DNA of 64,000 nt, taken from Scytonematopsis contorta HA4267-MV1. Its GTDB lineage: Bacteria; Cyanobacteriota; Cyanobacteriia; Cyanobacteriales; Nostocaceae. Where the stretch lies: contig JAHHIC010000053.1 in the NCBI GenBank assembly GCA_019359035.1, positions 62,001 to 126,000 on the forward strand, given 5' to 3'. The notes beneath the pieces were generated by a model that made no database searches, was not told the DNA's origin, and saw nothing but the letters and a program-made list of their open reading frames with translations. The position numbers and the translations under genes were made by a program. This document shows positions 34,014 through 47,109 of the stretch, one piece after another; position 1 is the first letter of the stretch, and each line of letters starts with the position of its first letter.

Positions 34014-35987
34014 ATGATTGCCACGCAGCGAATAATTTATTGTACGAATATCGAGTGTCCTGACCCAATCAACTCTGTGGGGGACAATGTTTGTGCAAGC
34101 TGTCAAACATCTTTAGTTTACCGCTATCTTTGGGCAACAGGTACACAGGGGGCAAAAATCCCTGTGGGTAAAACAGTAGCAGGTAGATATGAGGTAGTTT
34201 CTACACAAATTTGGCTAGATACTCAACCGGGAACACCACCAGATGTACCAGAATCTGTACCAGAATCGGTAATCCCCTACCTACGTTTATATTCACAACA
34301 GTTACATCTGCCTCAAGTCTATGGTTTTATTGAAGATGATATTCTGCTGCTGGAAAATTTGCCTATAGATGAAACTGGTAATCTCTACCCCACAATCACC
34401 CAATTATGGCAGCAAACAACAGCAGTCAGACAAGTGTATTGGTTATGGCAAATTCTTCAGTTGTGGACACCATTATTAGAACAAGGGGTTGCAGCAAGCT
34501 TATTAGTACCTCATAATCTCAGAGTTCAGGGTTGGTGTGTACGACTGTTGGAACTTTATACATTACAAGCACCGACTTTACAACAATTAGCAGAATGTTG
34601 GCAACCTTTAGCTGCTACTGCACATCCTTCAATAGCCTCCCACTTACAAAAAATTGTCCAGCAAATGCGTCGGACAGATAGTCAACTAGAAAAAATTGTT
34701 GTTCAATTAAATCAATTACTACTCGCATCAGTTGGAGAATTACCTTTAAGTTTAAAAGTGATAGGTAATACAGATATAGGTGGGGAACTTACGCAAAACG
34801 AAGATGCTTGTTTCCCCAATAGCGAAGATACTATCGATGACCCTCTATTACCACAAGTATCAATTGTTTGTGATGGAATAGGGGGACATGAAGGGGGTGA
34901 GGTCGCTAGTAGATTAGGATTACAGTCATTAAAATTGCAAATTCGTGCGTTACTTTCCGAAATTGCTATCCAACCTGAAATAACCCCACCCAATTTGTTG
35001 CAACAACAATTGGAAGCAAGTTTGCGTGTTGTTAATAACTTGATTTGTAACTGTAATAACGAACAAAACCGTGAAGGTCTCCAACGTATGGGTACAACTG
35101 TTGCGATGGCCATACAGTTGCCACAACAAGTACAAACTCTAAATGGATTGCGTTCATCTAATAGCCATGAACTTTATTTAATGAGTGTAGGAGATAGCCG
35201 TGCATACTGGATAACCGAAAACTATTGTCGATTATTAACAGTAGATGATGATGTCACAGCACGGGAAGTACGCAATATTCGTCAATTATATCGTAAAGCA
35301 CTACAACGACCAGACGCAACAGCCCTTACCCAAGCATTAGGGACAAAAGACGCAGAATTTTTGCGTACGACCATCCAGCGATTTATTTTAGAAGAAGAAG
35401 GTATACTGCTGTTATGCTCTGATGGTTTAAGCGATAATAACTTGGTTGAACAATCTTGGCGTCAGTATGCATTACCAGTTTTAACCAATAATCTTTCACT
35501 TAAAGATGCAGTTGATAGCTGGATTGAATTAGCCAATCACAAAAATGGTCATGATAATATCTCCGTCGTGATGACTCTTTGCCGTCTTGTGAAAGAAACA
35601 GTTGCACCAGTTGCTCAGTTATCATTACTCGATAAGACACCAAAAGAGACAGCAAAAGAAGAAATAGAACCGGAATTACGAATTGAGTTAAAAGAACCAC
35701 AAGTAGAACAAAAAGTTGAACCTGAAGCGGAATTGAGTGAAAGTTCACAAGCGTTGATGGACTTGTACAACACGGCCGAAGTCAACCAAAAGGTTGTAAA
35801 CGAGGAAAAAGCATTAAATCGGACTAAAAATCGTGGTAAAGGTTGTTTAATGATTGCTGGACTATTAATTGTATTATTTTCTGGAACAGGTGTGGGGTTA
35901 TTTGCTTGGTTCCGGTTGAATCCGCAAAGCTTCCAGCAAATGTGCCGACGATTGCCTTCAAGAGTTGAACGGATTTGTCCACAGTAG
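34014..35987 (+). CDS. Zinc-ribbon PP2C-type Ser/Thr protein phosphatase, membrane-anchored
   Basis: The 657-residue protein starts with a four-cysteine zinc ribbon (CTNIECPD ... VCASCQ, residues 10-32), followed by a ~200-residue region similar in position to those in cyanobacterial PrpJ-type proteins. The PP2C phosphatase core spans ~240-530: NEDACFPN, IVCDGIGGHEGGEVASRLG (metal-binding Asp), MGTTVAMAI, SVGDSRAYW, LLCSDGLSDNN and HDNISVV. A linker rich in Glu/Lys/Pro leads to one transmembrane helix (MIAGLLIVLFSGTGVGLFAW, ~617-636) and a short tail. It should reverse Ser/Thr phosphorylation at the membrane. It stands alone; the multi-kinases in this window are 6 kb or more away, so no partner can be assigned. 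Confidence 0.88.
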   Translation: MIATQRIIYCTNIECPDPINSVGDNVCASCQTSLVYRYLWATGTQGAKIPVGKTVAGRYEVVSTQIWLDTQPGTPPDVPESVPESVIPYLRLYSQQLHLPQVYGFIEDDILLLENLPIDETGNLYPTITQLWQQTTAVRQVYWLWQILQLWTPLLEQGVAASLLVPHNLRVQGWCVRLLELYTLQAPTLQQLAECWQPLAATAHPSIASHLQKIVQQMRRTDSQLEKIVVQLNQLLLASVGELPLSLKVIGNTDIGGELTQNEDACFPNSEDTIDDPLLPQVSIVCDGIGGHEGGEVASRLGLQSLKLQIRALLSEIAIQPEITPPNLLQQQLEASLRVVNNLICNCNNEQNREGLQRMGTTVAMAIQLPQQVQTLNGLRSSNSHELYLMSVGDSRAYWITENYCRLLTVDDDVTAREVRNIRQLYRKALQRPDATALTQALGTKDAEFLRTTIQRFILEEEGILLLCSDGLSDNNLVEQSWRQYALPVLTNNLSLKDAVDSWIELANHKNGHDNISVVMTLCRLVKETVAPVAQLSLLDKTPKETAKEEIEPELRIELKEPQVEQKVEPEAELSESSQALMDLYNTAEVNQKVVNEEKALNRTKNRGKGCLMIAGLLIVLFSGTGVGLFAWFRLNPQSFQQMCRRLPSRVERICPQ

Positions 35988-36239
35988 TTGGGACAGATGA
36001 AAAAGTTGACCCTTGGTACACACTGGAGTGAAGATAAAAAGGATAGACGAATTGTGAAGTACTTGGTAACGAGGGAATGTTTCATCTGAATACGGTAAAC
36101 ATAAACTAATTGCCAGCTTGTATATTCAAGCGTTGTCTGCTGAGGAACGTAATTAAGGGTTAACACCCTGATTGACGAAAGCTCTAGACAAGGTACTATT
36201 GCAATCAGTCTCCGAGTCAACAAACCAAGTAAGTGAGGG

Positions 36240-36515
36240 ATGGTTGTGGACACACTTGTACAACAGCAACAACAAGGTTTAAAAGTTGATATGAAAGTAG
36301 GCGATCGCATTCGGGTAAAAGAATCCGTTGTAATATACCACCATCCTGAACATCGCAGTCAATCTTTTGATATAAAAGGATTAGAAGGCGAAATTGTGGG
36401 AATTGCGACAGAATGGCACGGTAGACCCGTAAGTGCGAACTTTCCTTATTTAGTGCAATTTACCAAGAAATTTAAAGCCCACTTGCGCGAGAATGAAATA
36501 GAAGTTTTGTCTTAA
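36240..36515 (+). CDS. ftrV: Ferredoxin-thioredoxin reductase, variable (alpha) subunit
   Basis: The variable chain of ferredoxin-thioredoxin reductase, which passes electrons from photosynthetic ferredoxin to thioredoxin and so sets light-dependent enzyme activity. The core VGDRIRVKESVVIYHHPEHR, FDIKGLEGEIVGI and FPYLVQF, KAHLRENEIE is the SH3-like barrel of FtrV; 91 residues is a normal length. A HIP1 octamer lies within the gene at 36301. The catalytic subunit gene ftrC is not adjacent, as is usual in cyanobacteria. The ~250 bases upstream contain no gene and should hold the promoter. Confidence 0.93.
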   Translation: MVVDTLVQQQQQGLKVDMKVGDRIRVKESVVIYHHPEHRSQSFDIKGLEGEIVGIATEWHGRPVSANFPYLVQFTKKFKAHLRENEIEVLS

Positions 36516-36714
36516 AAGTTTAAAAAATCCTTAAAAATCCCTAAAAATCCCTAAAAATCCCCATTCTTGGGTAGTTGAAGAAATGGAGCAATCCACATAA
36601 AAAAAACTACCCCCAACATGGGAATGTCGGATTGTTTATTTAAGTTAATGCCAGTACATAACTTCTACAAACTGGCAATTTCCGATTTAGTGCCTTTCAT
36701 CTATCATCTATCAT
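36516..36714. other. Intergenic region with short tandem repeats and hairpin
   Basis: Directly after ftrV there are four imperfect copies of taaaaatccc, then a possible hairpin gggtagtt (36571) / aactaccc (36605) that could terminate convergent transcripts. Confidence 0.45.
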
Positions 36715-36939
36715 CTACCTATTACCGCGAAAAAAGCGGAAAAAATTAATTTCACCACGCATTTTCTCTAAATCCTGACGATTTTTTTCAGCAACGCTTC
36801 GATACCACCCACAATAACGCTGAAAATCAGACCGGACTTGTACCTCTTCGTAAAAATCCCTGGTAACTTTCGCAGACGCAAAAGCCTCTTGGACTTCACC
36901 TTGAGAAACTGGAACAATTTGTGGTATACCGTTAGACAT
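36715..36939 (-). CDS. Small conserved-looking protein, unknown function
   Basis: A 74-residue, mainly helical protein with aromatic clusters (VTRDFYEEVQVR, FQRYCGWYRSVAE) and a strongly basic C-terminus (FFRFFRGNR). The composition and the clean stop-to-start region suggest a true gene. There is no signal peptide and no metal motif. It lies between ftrV and a glycosyltransferase gene on the minus strand; I see no functional link to either. Confidence 0.6.
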   Translation of the reverse strand: MSNGIPQIVPVSQGEVQEAFASAKVTRDFYEEVQVRSDFQRYCGWYRSVAEKNRQDLEKMRGEINFFRFFRGNR

Positions 36940-37132
36940 AATTTTTATTAAAAATAAAATAGCAGCGAGGTAATAATTTAGCCCATCACTTCATCCATTA
37001 TTACCCAAGCAGCTCAAATCACAAATTCGCTTGGGAGTCTTTATGGGAAATCCGAAGCAGACGCTACGCATTCACGTAGAGCGTAGCGCTTACGCAATTC
37101 GCAATTAATTAGTAATTCAAATAATTACTCAA

Positions 37133-37912
37133 TTAATTAACACCTTTCTTATAACTGCGAATTGCGAATTGCGAATTGCGAATTGTGCGAAATTTCTGTT
37201 TGAGAATCAGCAATAGAAAAGGGATATCATCCACCAAATACCTCTTCCATAATCTTTTGGGTTCGGAATATAACCTGAACAACCATTCCAAACCTGTTTG
37301 ACTCATCCAACTGGGAGCTCTTTGAATATGTCCAGCTTCAAAATCAATTGTTGCTCCGAGAGCCATAAAAATTTTGATATGTGGAAAAAAGCTTTTATAC
37401 CTAAATATCCATTTTTCCTGCTTAGGAGCACCAACACCAATTACCAGAACGGTGGCACCAGAGCGATTAACCATGTCTATAATTTTCTGACATTCAGCAG
37501 GGTCGTTTTCAAATCCAAACCTTGGAGAATAGCTAGCAACAACAATTTTCCTACCCACTTTATAATTAATTTTGTTTTGTGCTTGGTAAGCAATACCTTC
37601 AGCAGCACCCAATAGAAAAATTTTAATTTCGGTGTTGTATTGATGATGATAGTAAAAAGCAGGTAGTAAATCCGAACCAGAAATTTTTTCTTTGATAGGT
37701 GTCCCTAAAAATTTGGATGCGTACCAAATTATTTGACTATCACATAGTTTATAGTCGCTTATACTATAAGCCTGTAAAAAATCTGGGTCTTTCTGTAGCT
37801 TAATTAAATGGTCAACATTTGGTGTAAATACAACACCCGATTGCAATTTATCCAAAAATTCTGACTTGGACAGGTTATCTATTTCTACATTCAGAACTTT
37901 AACTTTTTTCAT
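37133..37912 (-). CDS. WecG/TagA/CpsF-family glycosyltransferase (GT26)
   Basis: Members transfer N-acetylmannosamine(uronic acid) or related sugars to lipid-linked acceptors in cell-envelope polysaccharide synthesis. The 259-residue protein has the family blocks VVFTPNVDHLIKLQKD (substrate site), YKLCDSQIIWYASKFLG, GSDLLPAF, IFLLGAAEG, VLVIGVGAPKQEKW and ALGATIDFEAGHIQRAP. The C-terminal basic helix (LKQKFRTIRNSQ) suits peripheral membrane binding. No other polysaccharide genes are adjacent. The stop is followed by repeats of gcgaattgcgaatt type that have entered the last codons (NSQFAIRSYKKG), which suggests repeat expansion into the coding end. Confidence 0.88.
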   Translation of the reverse strand: MKKVKVLNVEIDNLSKSEFLDKLQSGVVFTPNVDHLIKLQKDPDFLQAYSISDYKLCDSQIIWYASKFLGTPIKEKISGSDLLPAFYYHHQYNTEIKIFLLGAAEGIAYQAQNKINYKVGRKIVVASYSPRFGFENDPAECQKIIDMVNRSGATVLVIGVGAPKQEKWIFRYKSFFPHIKIFMALGATIDFEAGHIQRAPSWMSQTGLEWLFRLYSEPKRLWKRYLVDDIPFLLLILKQKFRTIRNSQFAIRSYKKGVN

Positions 37913-38891
37913 ATTAGCAATCGGTTAAATTGGTAAATAACAATGACTGACAAAATGAACAATTGCGCTTAAAATCTAAGCAGCAGGACATATGATTTCG
38001 CTATGTGTAAAGTAAAATCTTGTTTACCCTTAAGAATATTTAACAAACATTTATTACTCTATTTATTCCTTCGGGTAGATGAATAAATAGATGATTTTCA
38101 ATAACTAAACAATGTGAAAGCAAAAAAATGATAGTGTTAAGCCATCAAATAAAAGTCAGATAGCTGAACAATACAGCACAACATTTAGCTGAATAAAAAA
38201 TGAAAAAATAACGAGTTGAGGAAAAATAGTTTTGTTGTTTTGAGTTTCCTAAATTAAAGTTGTTTCACTTCGGTGACTTTGAACATTTTTGTGACTAACT
38301 AATGATTTATGGTTAACGATAAAATATCATAAAAAATAAACCTGCAACCCTTGCTTCACTGAGTTTTCATCAAAAATATATTTTTAGATAGAAAAATAAA
38401 TATTAGCCAAAACTAGAATATTACTACCTCTGGAGGATTTTGTATCTCATAAAAACCTGATAAATTTATGAAAAATTTGTAAAGAATTTTCAGTACGTAT
38501 TTTAATTAAAGACATCTAAAAATTACAGTCTTCCATATAATTACCATCTTTAACATAAATATAACCATCTAGCTACATAGCGAAATAGATGAATATCTAT
38601 AAAGCTTATCTTAATATCAAAAAACTAAATCTTTACCTTGTGTCAATAATCATTGTCAACCGTATAATTATGTAAATTTAATAAAATATATTGTATAAAA
38701 AGTTAATAAAGTATGACTAATTAAGGATGTAGAAAATCATTTTTTAGTGTTAAATGTTGAATGTTTCCAGTTATTCAATAACCAAGTCAAGAACCAATAG
38801 CCTAGAAAAGCCTTTAGATTTGTTGACTAGGAATTTATGACTATAAACTGGTAATTATATTAGTGGTGTCTGTTTTCTTTGAGGAGTTAAC
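37913..38891. other. Long AT-rich intergenic region without genes
   Basis: Nearly 1 kb between divergent genes. No reading frame with credible composition, no hairpin-rich repeat and no tRNA is seen. It should contain the promoters of both neighbours; an unrecognised regulatory RNA is possible but nothing supports it directly. Confidence 0.5.
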
Positions 38892-39671
38892 GTGAACAAT
38901 ATTTTTTCTCTTAACGGTATTTGTTGCTTGCTAAGCCTAACAGCTGTAGCATTTACAGGTACTGCATCCAATGCATTAGCCCAAACTGCGTCCAACACAG
39001 TCAATCAACAAGCAGTTCCAAAAGCTACAAGTACTCAAATCGAGACAGTAAATCAAAACGTCTCTAACCAAACAAATATAGAATCCAATTTATCAACACT
39101 TCAACCAATATCAGTATCTTCTGACCAGCAAACCGCAACTAACACAACAGCACCAATTCCAGGTACAACAGCAACCAGTTCCGAAGCATTAACCGAACAG
39201 ACTTCTACCAAAATAGCCCAAAGCGACATTGACTTAGGCTCAACTGGACGTAGTGTCAGCAGATTTTATGTGGGAATAGGAGCCAATATCGGATTAGGTG
39301 GTGGAAGTTCAGCCCTAAGCGATGGAAACTTCCTGGTGTATAGCAAACTAGGTTTAACAAGGAACATATCCGTCAGACCAGCAGCAGTACTTTCCAGCAA
39401 CACAGTAATTACAATTCCCATCACCTACGACTTTAACTTCTCACCATCAGCAGACCCATTCAGCGAGCCTTTACCAATAGCACCTTACGCAGGGATTGGT
39501 GCAGCAATTAAAACAGGCAGCAATTCAGATGTTGGTTTCTTGTTAACTGGTGGTGTAGATGTGCCTCTCACACAGCAGTTTACCGCAACAGCTGGAGTAA
39601 ATGCCGCATTCTTCAATCAAACCGACGTAGGTTTATTACTAGGTATTGCTTATAACTTTAGCGGATTTTAG
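38892..39671 (+). CDS. Exported outer-membrane beta-barrel candidate
   Basis: The 259-residue precursor starts at GTG with a strong gaggag ribosome site six bases upstream (38881). A signal peptide is clear (CLLSLTAVAFTGTASNALAQ, cleavage expected after ALA). The next ~85 residues are a low-complexity Ser/Thr/Gln/Asn linker. Residues ~115-259 alternate polar and hydrophobic positions in strand-length pieces (FYVGIGANIGLGGG, ISVRPAAVLSS, PYAGIGAAIKTG, LLLGIAYNFSGF) and end with a C-terminal aromatic Phe, the usual signal for barrel insertion. It is likely a small 8-strand outer-membrane protein. The function is unknown. Confidence 0.75.
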   Translation: MNNIFSLNGICCLLSLTAVAFTGTASNALAQTASNTVNQQAVPKATSTQIETVNQNVSNQTNIESNLSTLQPISVSSDQQTATNTTAPIPGTTATSSEALTEQTSTKIAQSDIDLGSTGRSVSRFYVGIGANIGLGGGSSALSDGNFLVYSKLGLTRNISVRPAAVLSSNTVITIPITYDFNFSPSADPFSEPLPIAPYAGIGAAIKTGSNSDVGFLLTGGVDVPLTQQFTATAGVNAAFFNQTDVGLLLGIAYNFSGF

Positions 39672-39895
39672 GGAATTGGGAATTGGGAATTGGGAATTGG
39701 GAATTGGTAATTGGTAATTGGTAATTGGTAATTGGTAATTGGTAATTGGTAATTGGTAATTGGTAATTGGTAATTGGTAATTGCCCATTACCCTTTCTCT
39801 GTTACCCATCACCCATCACCCATTACCCTTTCTCTGTTACCCATCACCCATCACCCATTACCCATCACCCATTACCCATCACCCATTACCAATTA
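39672..39895. repeat. Heptameric short tandem repeats
   Basis: gggaatt units, then about fifteen ggtaatt units to ~39780, then cccattac/cccatcac units including two longer copies with ctttctctgtt. The array fills the whole space between two convergent genes. Confidence 0.9.
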
Positions 39896-41227
39896 CTACT
39901 TAGGACTTACCTGGTCGATAGTCTTGATTTTGCCATCATCACCCACTTGCCAAACGTCGTAGACACCCACCACGTCTCCGTTTGCGTCAATGTCTACGTT
40001 ACCACTGGCTCCTTGGTAGTTAATCTTTTTACCTTCTTTCAATAATTTCAGACCCTCGCAAACGTCGCTCACATCTTGTCCAGGTCCGTTAGCAACTTCG
40101 CGAATTTTGCTAGAAATACCCGTACCTGTATTTTCTTTAGCCGACTGTGCAGCCAAAGTTAATAAAGCTGCTGCATCCCAAGCGTGAGCAGTATAAGGTG
40201 CTGGGGGAGCTTTTTTCTTGGATTCCCAAATCTTGGTGAACGCTGTTAATCCTTTTCCGTTAGAACCGGGTACTGTACCAATACTCCCGGAAACAATGTA
40301 TTTACCATCCGCAGCTTTACCTACTCTGTTGGGGAAAGTGTCTGATTTCACACCGTCTGTTAACAGGATTTGCACACCTTTTGATAAGCCACCTTGATAT
40401 GCTGATTTCAAGAATAAAGCACCTGTTTCTTCATAAAATACACCCAGTACAGCATCCGGTTTACCTGCAAAGGCTGCTTGTGCTTCTGTTTCAAATGTTT
40501 GGGCTTTCGCGTCGTAGCGTACACCTTTACCTTTATTAACTACGGTTCCACCTAATTTTTCAAAGGCTTGAACAAATGCGTTTTCAAAACCAACACCGTA
40601 GTCGTTGTTAATTACCACAGTGGAGACTCTTTTATAACCTTTTTTAATTGCTAATTGAGCTAAAGCAGCAGCTTGATAGGTATCTGGGGGAGCTGTACGT
40701 GCCCAAAATCCGTTATATTCTTTTGCTTTTTCGGTAAATACTGGACTGGTACTACCTGGAGAAACTAACATCACTTTGTTTTGCGCTGCTATAGAAACCG
40801 CTGCTGTAGAAACACTGCTTGCAAATGAACCTACCACACCAGCTACTTTGTCTACTGTTGCTAGTTTTGTCATACCCGCTGCTCCGGCTTTCGGGTCGGT
40901 TTGGTCATCTACGGCAACTAGTTTAACTGGTTTCCCATTCACACCACCACAAGCGTTTACTGTTTCTACTAAGTAGGGAACTGCCTCTATCATTTGCGCT
41001 CCGATAGAAGCTAAGTCACCTGTCGCTGGTAGCAAGGAACCAATTACTAAACTACCATCACTATTAGCTGCTGGTGCTGCTGGTGCTGGTGCTGTTGCTT
41101 CTTGTCCTGGGGTAGCATTTCCTGCTGTTGGCCCTGGTTTAGGTGTATTTTCTTCACATGCTGCTGCTAAAAAACCTGTTGCTAATGTAATTACAGCTAA
41201 GGCTAAGCTGGTACGAATTTTTTGCAT
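39896..41227 (-). CDS. ABC transporter substrate-binding lipoprotein, branched-chain/neutral amino-acid type
   Basis: The 443-residue precursor has a lipoprotein signal (LALAVITLATGFLAAAC, lipid attached to Cys24), a Pro/Ala-rich linker, and a periplasmic-binding fold of the LivJ/NatB family: LVIGSLLPATGDLASIGAQM, VNACGGVNGKPVKLV, VVGSFASSVSTAAV, MLVSPGSTSP, VINNDYGVGFENAF. It captures amino acids in the periplasm for an ABC importer. The closest type known to me is NatB of the Nostoc N-I system, but I cannot settle the substrate. No permease or ATPase gene is adjacent, so the importer is encoded elsewhere. A gaggag ribosome site lies 11 bases upstream of the ATG. Confidence 0.9.
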   Translation of the reverse strand: MQKIRTSLALAVITLATGFLAAACEENTPKPGPTAGNATPGQEATAPAPAAPAANSDGSLVIGSLLPATGDLASIGAQMIEAVPYLVETVNACGGVNGKPVKLVAVDDQTDPKAGAAGMTKLATVDKVAGVVGSFASSVSTAAVSIAAQNKVMLVSPGSTSPVFTEKAKEYNGFWARTAPPDTYQAAALAQLAIKKGYKRVSTVVINNDYGVGFENAFVQAFEKLGGTVVNKGKGVRYDAKAQTFETEAQAAFAGKPDAVLGVFYEETGALFLKSAYQGGLSKGVQILLTDGVKSDTFPNRVGKAADGKYIVSGSIGTVPGSNGKGLTAFTKIWESKKKAPPAPYTAHAWDAAALLTLAAQSAKENTGTGISSKIREVANGPGQDVSDVCEGLKLLKEGKKINYQGASGNVDIDANGDVVGVYDVWQVGDDGKIKTIDQVSPK

Positions 41228-41391
41228 AAACTAACTTTCACTCCTCTTTGTTTCAGGAGTCATATCCTTAAAGGTAAAAAGCAAAGTTATTACCTCTCAC
41301 CCTAGAATTTTTAATGACTCTAGAGCATAAATGATAGCATCCCCCTGAAGATGTAAAAATATCATAACGGATTGGCTTACTAATTCTTACA

Positions 41392-41670
41392 TTGCAAAAT
41401 ACCCCCAAACAAATGTAGAGACGCGATTAATCGCGTCTCTACCCATTGGCACAATAATTTTCACGTCGTCAAATACCCCCAAACAAATAATGTAGAGACG
41501 CGATTAATCGCGTCTCTACCCATTGGCACAATAATTTTCACGTCGTCGAATACCCCCAAACAAATAATGTAGAGACGCGATTAATCGCGTCTCTACCCAT
41601 TGGCACAATAATTTTCACGTCGTCGAATATCCCCAAACAAATGTAGAGACGCGATTAATCGCGTCTCTAC
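41392..41670. repeat. Four-unit tandem array (~77-base period) with gcgattaatcgc palindromes
   Basis: Each unit holds a 29-base perfect palindrome centred on gcgattaatcgc (starts 41414, 41491, 41568, 41642) plus cattggcacaataattttca and accccc-caaataa. Units are nearly identical. A single copy of the palindrome occurs at 63833-63861 and a variant at 62547-62574. Confidence 0.9.
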
Positions 41671-41698
41671 AAAAGAAATTGGCTAATTTGTTTAAAAG

Positions 41699-41790
41699 CG
41701 GAGAGGGAGGGATTCGAACCCTCGGTATGGCCTTACGAACCATACAACAGATTAGCAATCTGCCGCTTTCGACCACTCAGCCACCTCTCC
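41699..41790 (-). tRNA. tRNA-Ser (GCU)
   Basis: On the minus strand the sequence begins ggagaggtggctgag, with a 7-base acceptor stem ggagagg/cctctcc, a D-arm tggctgagtggtcg, an anticodon stem-loop cagatt-gct-aatctg giving GCU, a long variable arm (tatggttcg...ccata), the T-arm gggttcgaatccc and a G discriminator. Long variable arm and GCU anticodon identify serine. CCA is not encoded. Confidence 0.95.
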
Positions 41791-41837
41791 AGGCTGACAA
41801 ATACTAATGTTACTTGAGTTGTTTAAGGATGTCAATA

Positions 41838-41987
41838 GGGAGTGGGGAATTGGGAGTGGGGAATTGGGAGTAGGGAATTGGGAATGGGGAGTGGGGAATT
41901 GTTTAACAATTTATTGGACATACCCAATTACCAATTACCAATTACCAATTACCAATTACCAATTACCAATTACCAATTACCAATTCC
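41838..41987. repeat. Heptameric short tandem repeats before crtB 3' end
   Basis: ggggaattggg/gagtgggg units followed by about nine caattac units that run up to the crtB stop codon. Short frames through this region only translate the repeat. Confidence 0.85.
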
Positions 41988-45530
<3,543 letters not shown>

Positions 45531-45831
45531 TGATTCATTCTCCGTATTTATCCCATTGTTTATAAAGTGATTTTCACATATTTTAGGTGCTCTTTTCGCG
45601 GAATGATAACAAATTTAAATTGAAAACCGGGTATTAATTGCAAATAGAATCTGAAATTTTTATCTGTTAACTGAAAGACACAAAAATAATATAAGATTTG
45701 CTGGGGATCAGTTTTGTCTCAGTGTCTATCTGAAGATAGATTTTTTCTTAGTCACTATATATATATCCTGTCTTTGTTGTTCCAAAAGTTCAGTTTCCAA
45801 GAAAAAATTTGTACTCAATGCACTAAAATTA
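45531..45831. other. Divergent intergenic region
   Basis: AT-rich, no gene. It should carry promoters for the PhzF-like gene (leftward) and the RlpA-like gene (rightward). Confidence 0.5.
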
Positions 45832-47106
45832 GTGCCCCTTTACCCGAAAATTAACAACAATATGCTATTGATTGGACTTCTTAGTGTTACCTCCTGGATT
45901 GGTTCTTTCTTGCCGTTAAATCATTTACCACCAAGTGTGATATCAAATGTTACAGCGACAAAGGTTTCATTCAGTTTAGGTAAATTGGTAAGTAAACAGC
46001 GTCCGTTTTTTGTTTTCGGGATACGGCATAGACAAAGTTGGAATGTATCGCTGATTCCTTCTAGTTTTATAAGAACAGATTGGAATTCTCAATTAGCAAA
46101 TAAGAATGAGGTTAAGCCTCAAAACCCTTCCTTAGTTACCATCAATCAAAGCCAAAGTAAATTTTGCTCTCTAGTACAAGACCAAGGGAAGAAGACACAA
46201 TCACGTCCGATAGCTAGCTATTCTCCAGCAATTAGCTTTATCGAACCGAATAATTCTCATTCAGATTTTTTTTCAAGCAAAATCCTACGTTCACTACAAA
46301 ATTTCTTTAGCTTCGGGAATTTGGCTGAACGAAATCTTAATTCATCTTCCTCGGTGGTAGTTGTTCACCGTGACGACAATAACTATGAAGTTTGGGTGAG
46401 AAGACGTTTTGTTGCTAGTGTACCCACTGTAGAACAAGCCAATGTGATGCAGAGTCGTTTAACAAAACTGCTGAAGTCATCTAGCTTAAATGCTTCACAG
46501 TTAAAGCCAGCATTGGTTGATGGGATACCAGCATTGATGGCTGGTAATCGCTTCCTATTTGGAGTAGAAAAGAACGTTTCTGATAAATTCAATCGTAGTT
46601 CCGACCTACTAGCGATTGAATGGGCAAATAATTTACGGAAAGCTCTACAAACACCTGCGCTTTCCTTAGTCAGAGCACAGCAGGAAATGTATGGTTTACA
46701 AGCAACAAGTACTAAATTTTCTGGAGTTGCTTCCTGGTACGGTGATTATTTTCACGGTCGCACAACTGCGAATGGTGAGACCTTTAACGAAAACGATTTG
46801 ACTGTAGCTCACAAGAGTTTACCTTTCAACACCTTTTTGCAGGTGACGAATCTGAAGAACGGTAATTCCGTGATTGTGCGAGTAAATGACCGAGGTCCCT
46901 ATATTCCACCAAGAAGTTTAGACTTATCCAAAATAGCTGCACGCTGTATTGATGGTGAAAATTCTGGAATAGTTTCATATAAAGCAGTCATTATGAAGCC
47001 TGGTCAACCTTCTTTCTCTAGTGTTGCGACCACCAAAGAAACACCATTATTAGGAATCGAGAATCTCAAACCTCGTCGTCAAATGGCTATCGTTACGGAT
47101 TTTTGA
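45832..47106 (+). CDS. RlpA-like double-psi beta-barrel protein, exported
   Basis: A 424-residue protein. N-terminal hydrophobic segment MLLIGLLSVTSWIGSFLPL (from the ATG at 45862) acts as signal peptide or anchor; the GTG at 45832 adds ten residues. After a long low-complexity region, the C-terminal ~95 residues form the RlpA domain: GVASWYGDYFHGRTTANGE, LTVAHKSLPFNTFLQVTN, VIVRVNDRGPYIPPRSLDLS. RlpA proteins bind or cleave denuded peptidoglycan glycans, often at the septum. The catalytic-type residues (Asp in VNDRGP, His in AHKSLP) are present, so lytic activity is plausible. The C-terminal end is followed by a large minisatellite. Confidence 0.85.
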   Translation: MPLYPKINNNMLLIGLLSVTSWIGSFLPLNHLPPSVISNVTATKVSFSLGKLVSKQRPFFVFGIRHRQSWNVSLIPSSFIRTDWNSQLANKNEVKPQNPSLVTINQSQSKFCSLVQDQGKKTQSRPIASYSPAISFIEPNNSHSDFFSSKILRSLQNFFSFGNLAERNLNSSSSVVVVHRDDNNYEVWVRRRFVASVPTVEQANVMQSRLTKLLKSSSLNASQLKPALVDGIPALMAGNRFLFGVEKNVSDKFNRSSDLLAIEWANNLRKALQTPALSLVRAQQEMYGLQATSTKFSGVASWYGDYFHGRTTANGETFNENDLTVAHKSLPFNTFLQVTNLKNGNSVIVRVNDRGPYIPPRSLDLSKIAARCIDGENSGIVSYKAVIMKPGQPSFSSVATTKETPLLGIENLKPRRQMAIVTDF

Positions 47107-47109
47107 TTT

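Noticed and set aside
35615-36310. 231-codon minus-strand frame across the end of the phosphatase gene and the start of ftrV
   Set aside because: It lies opposite two well-supported genes and has Cys/Ser-rich, unnatural composition.
41392-41670. Possible CRISPR array
   Set aside because: The whole unit, including the would-be spacer, is repeated; there are no unique spacers and no cas genes.
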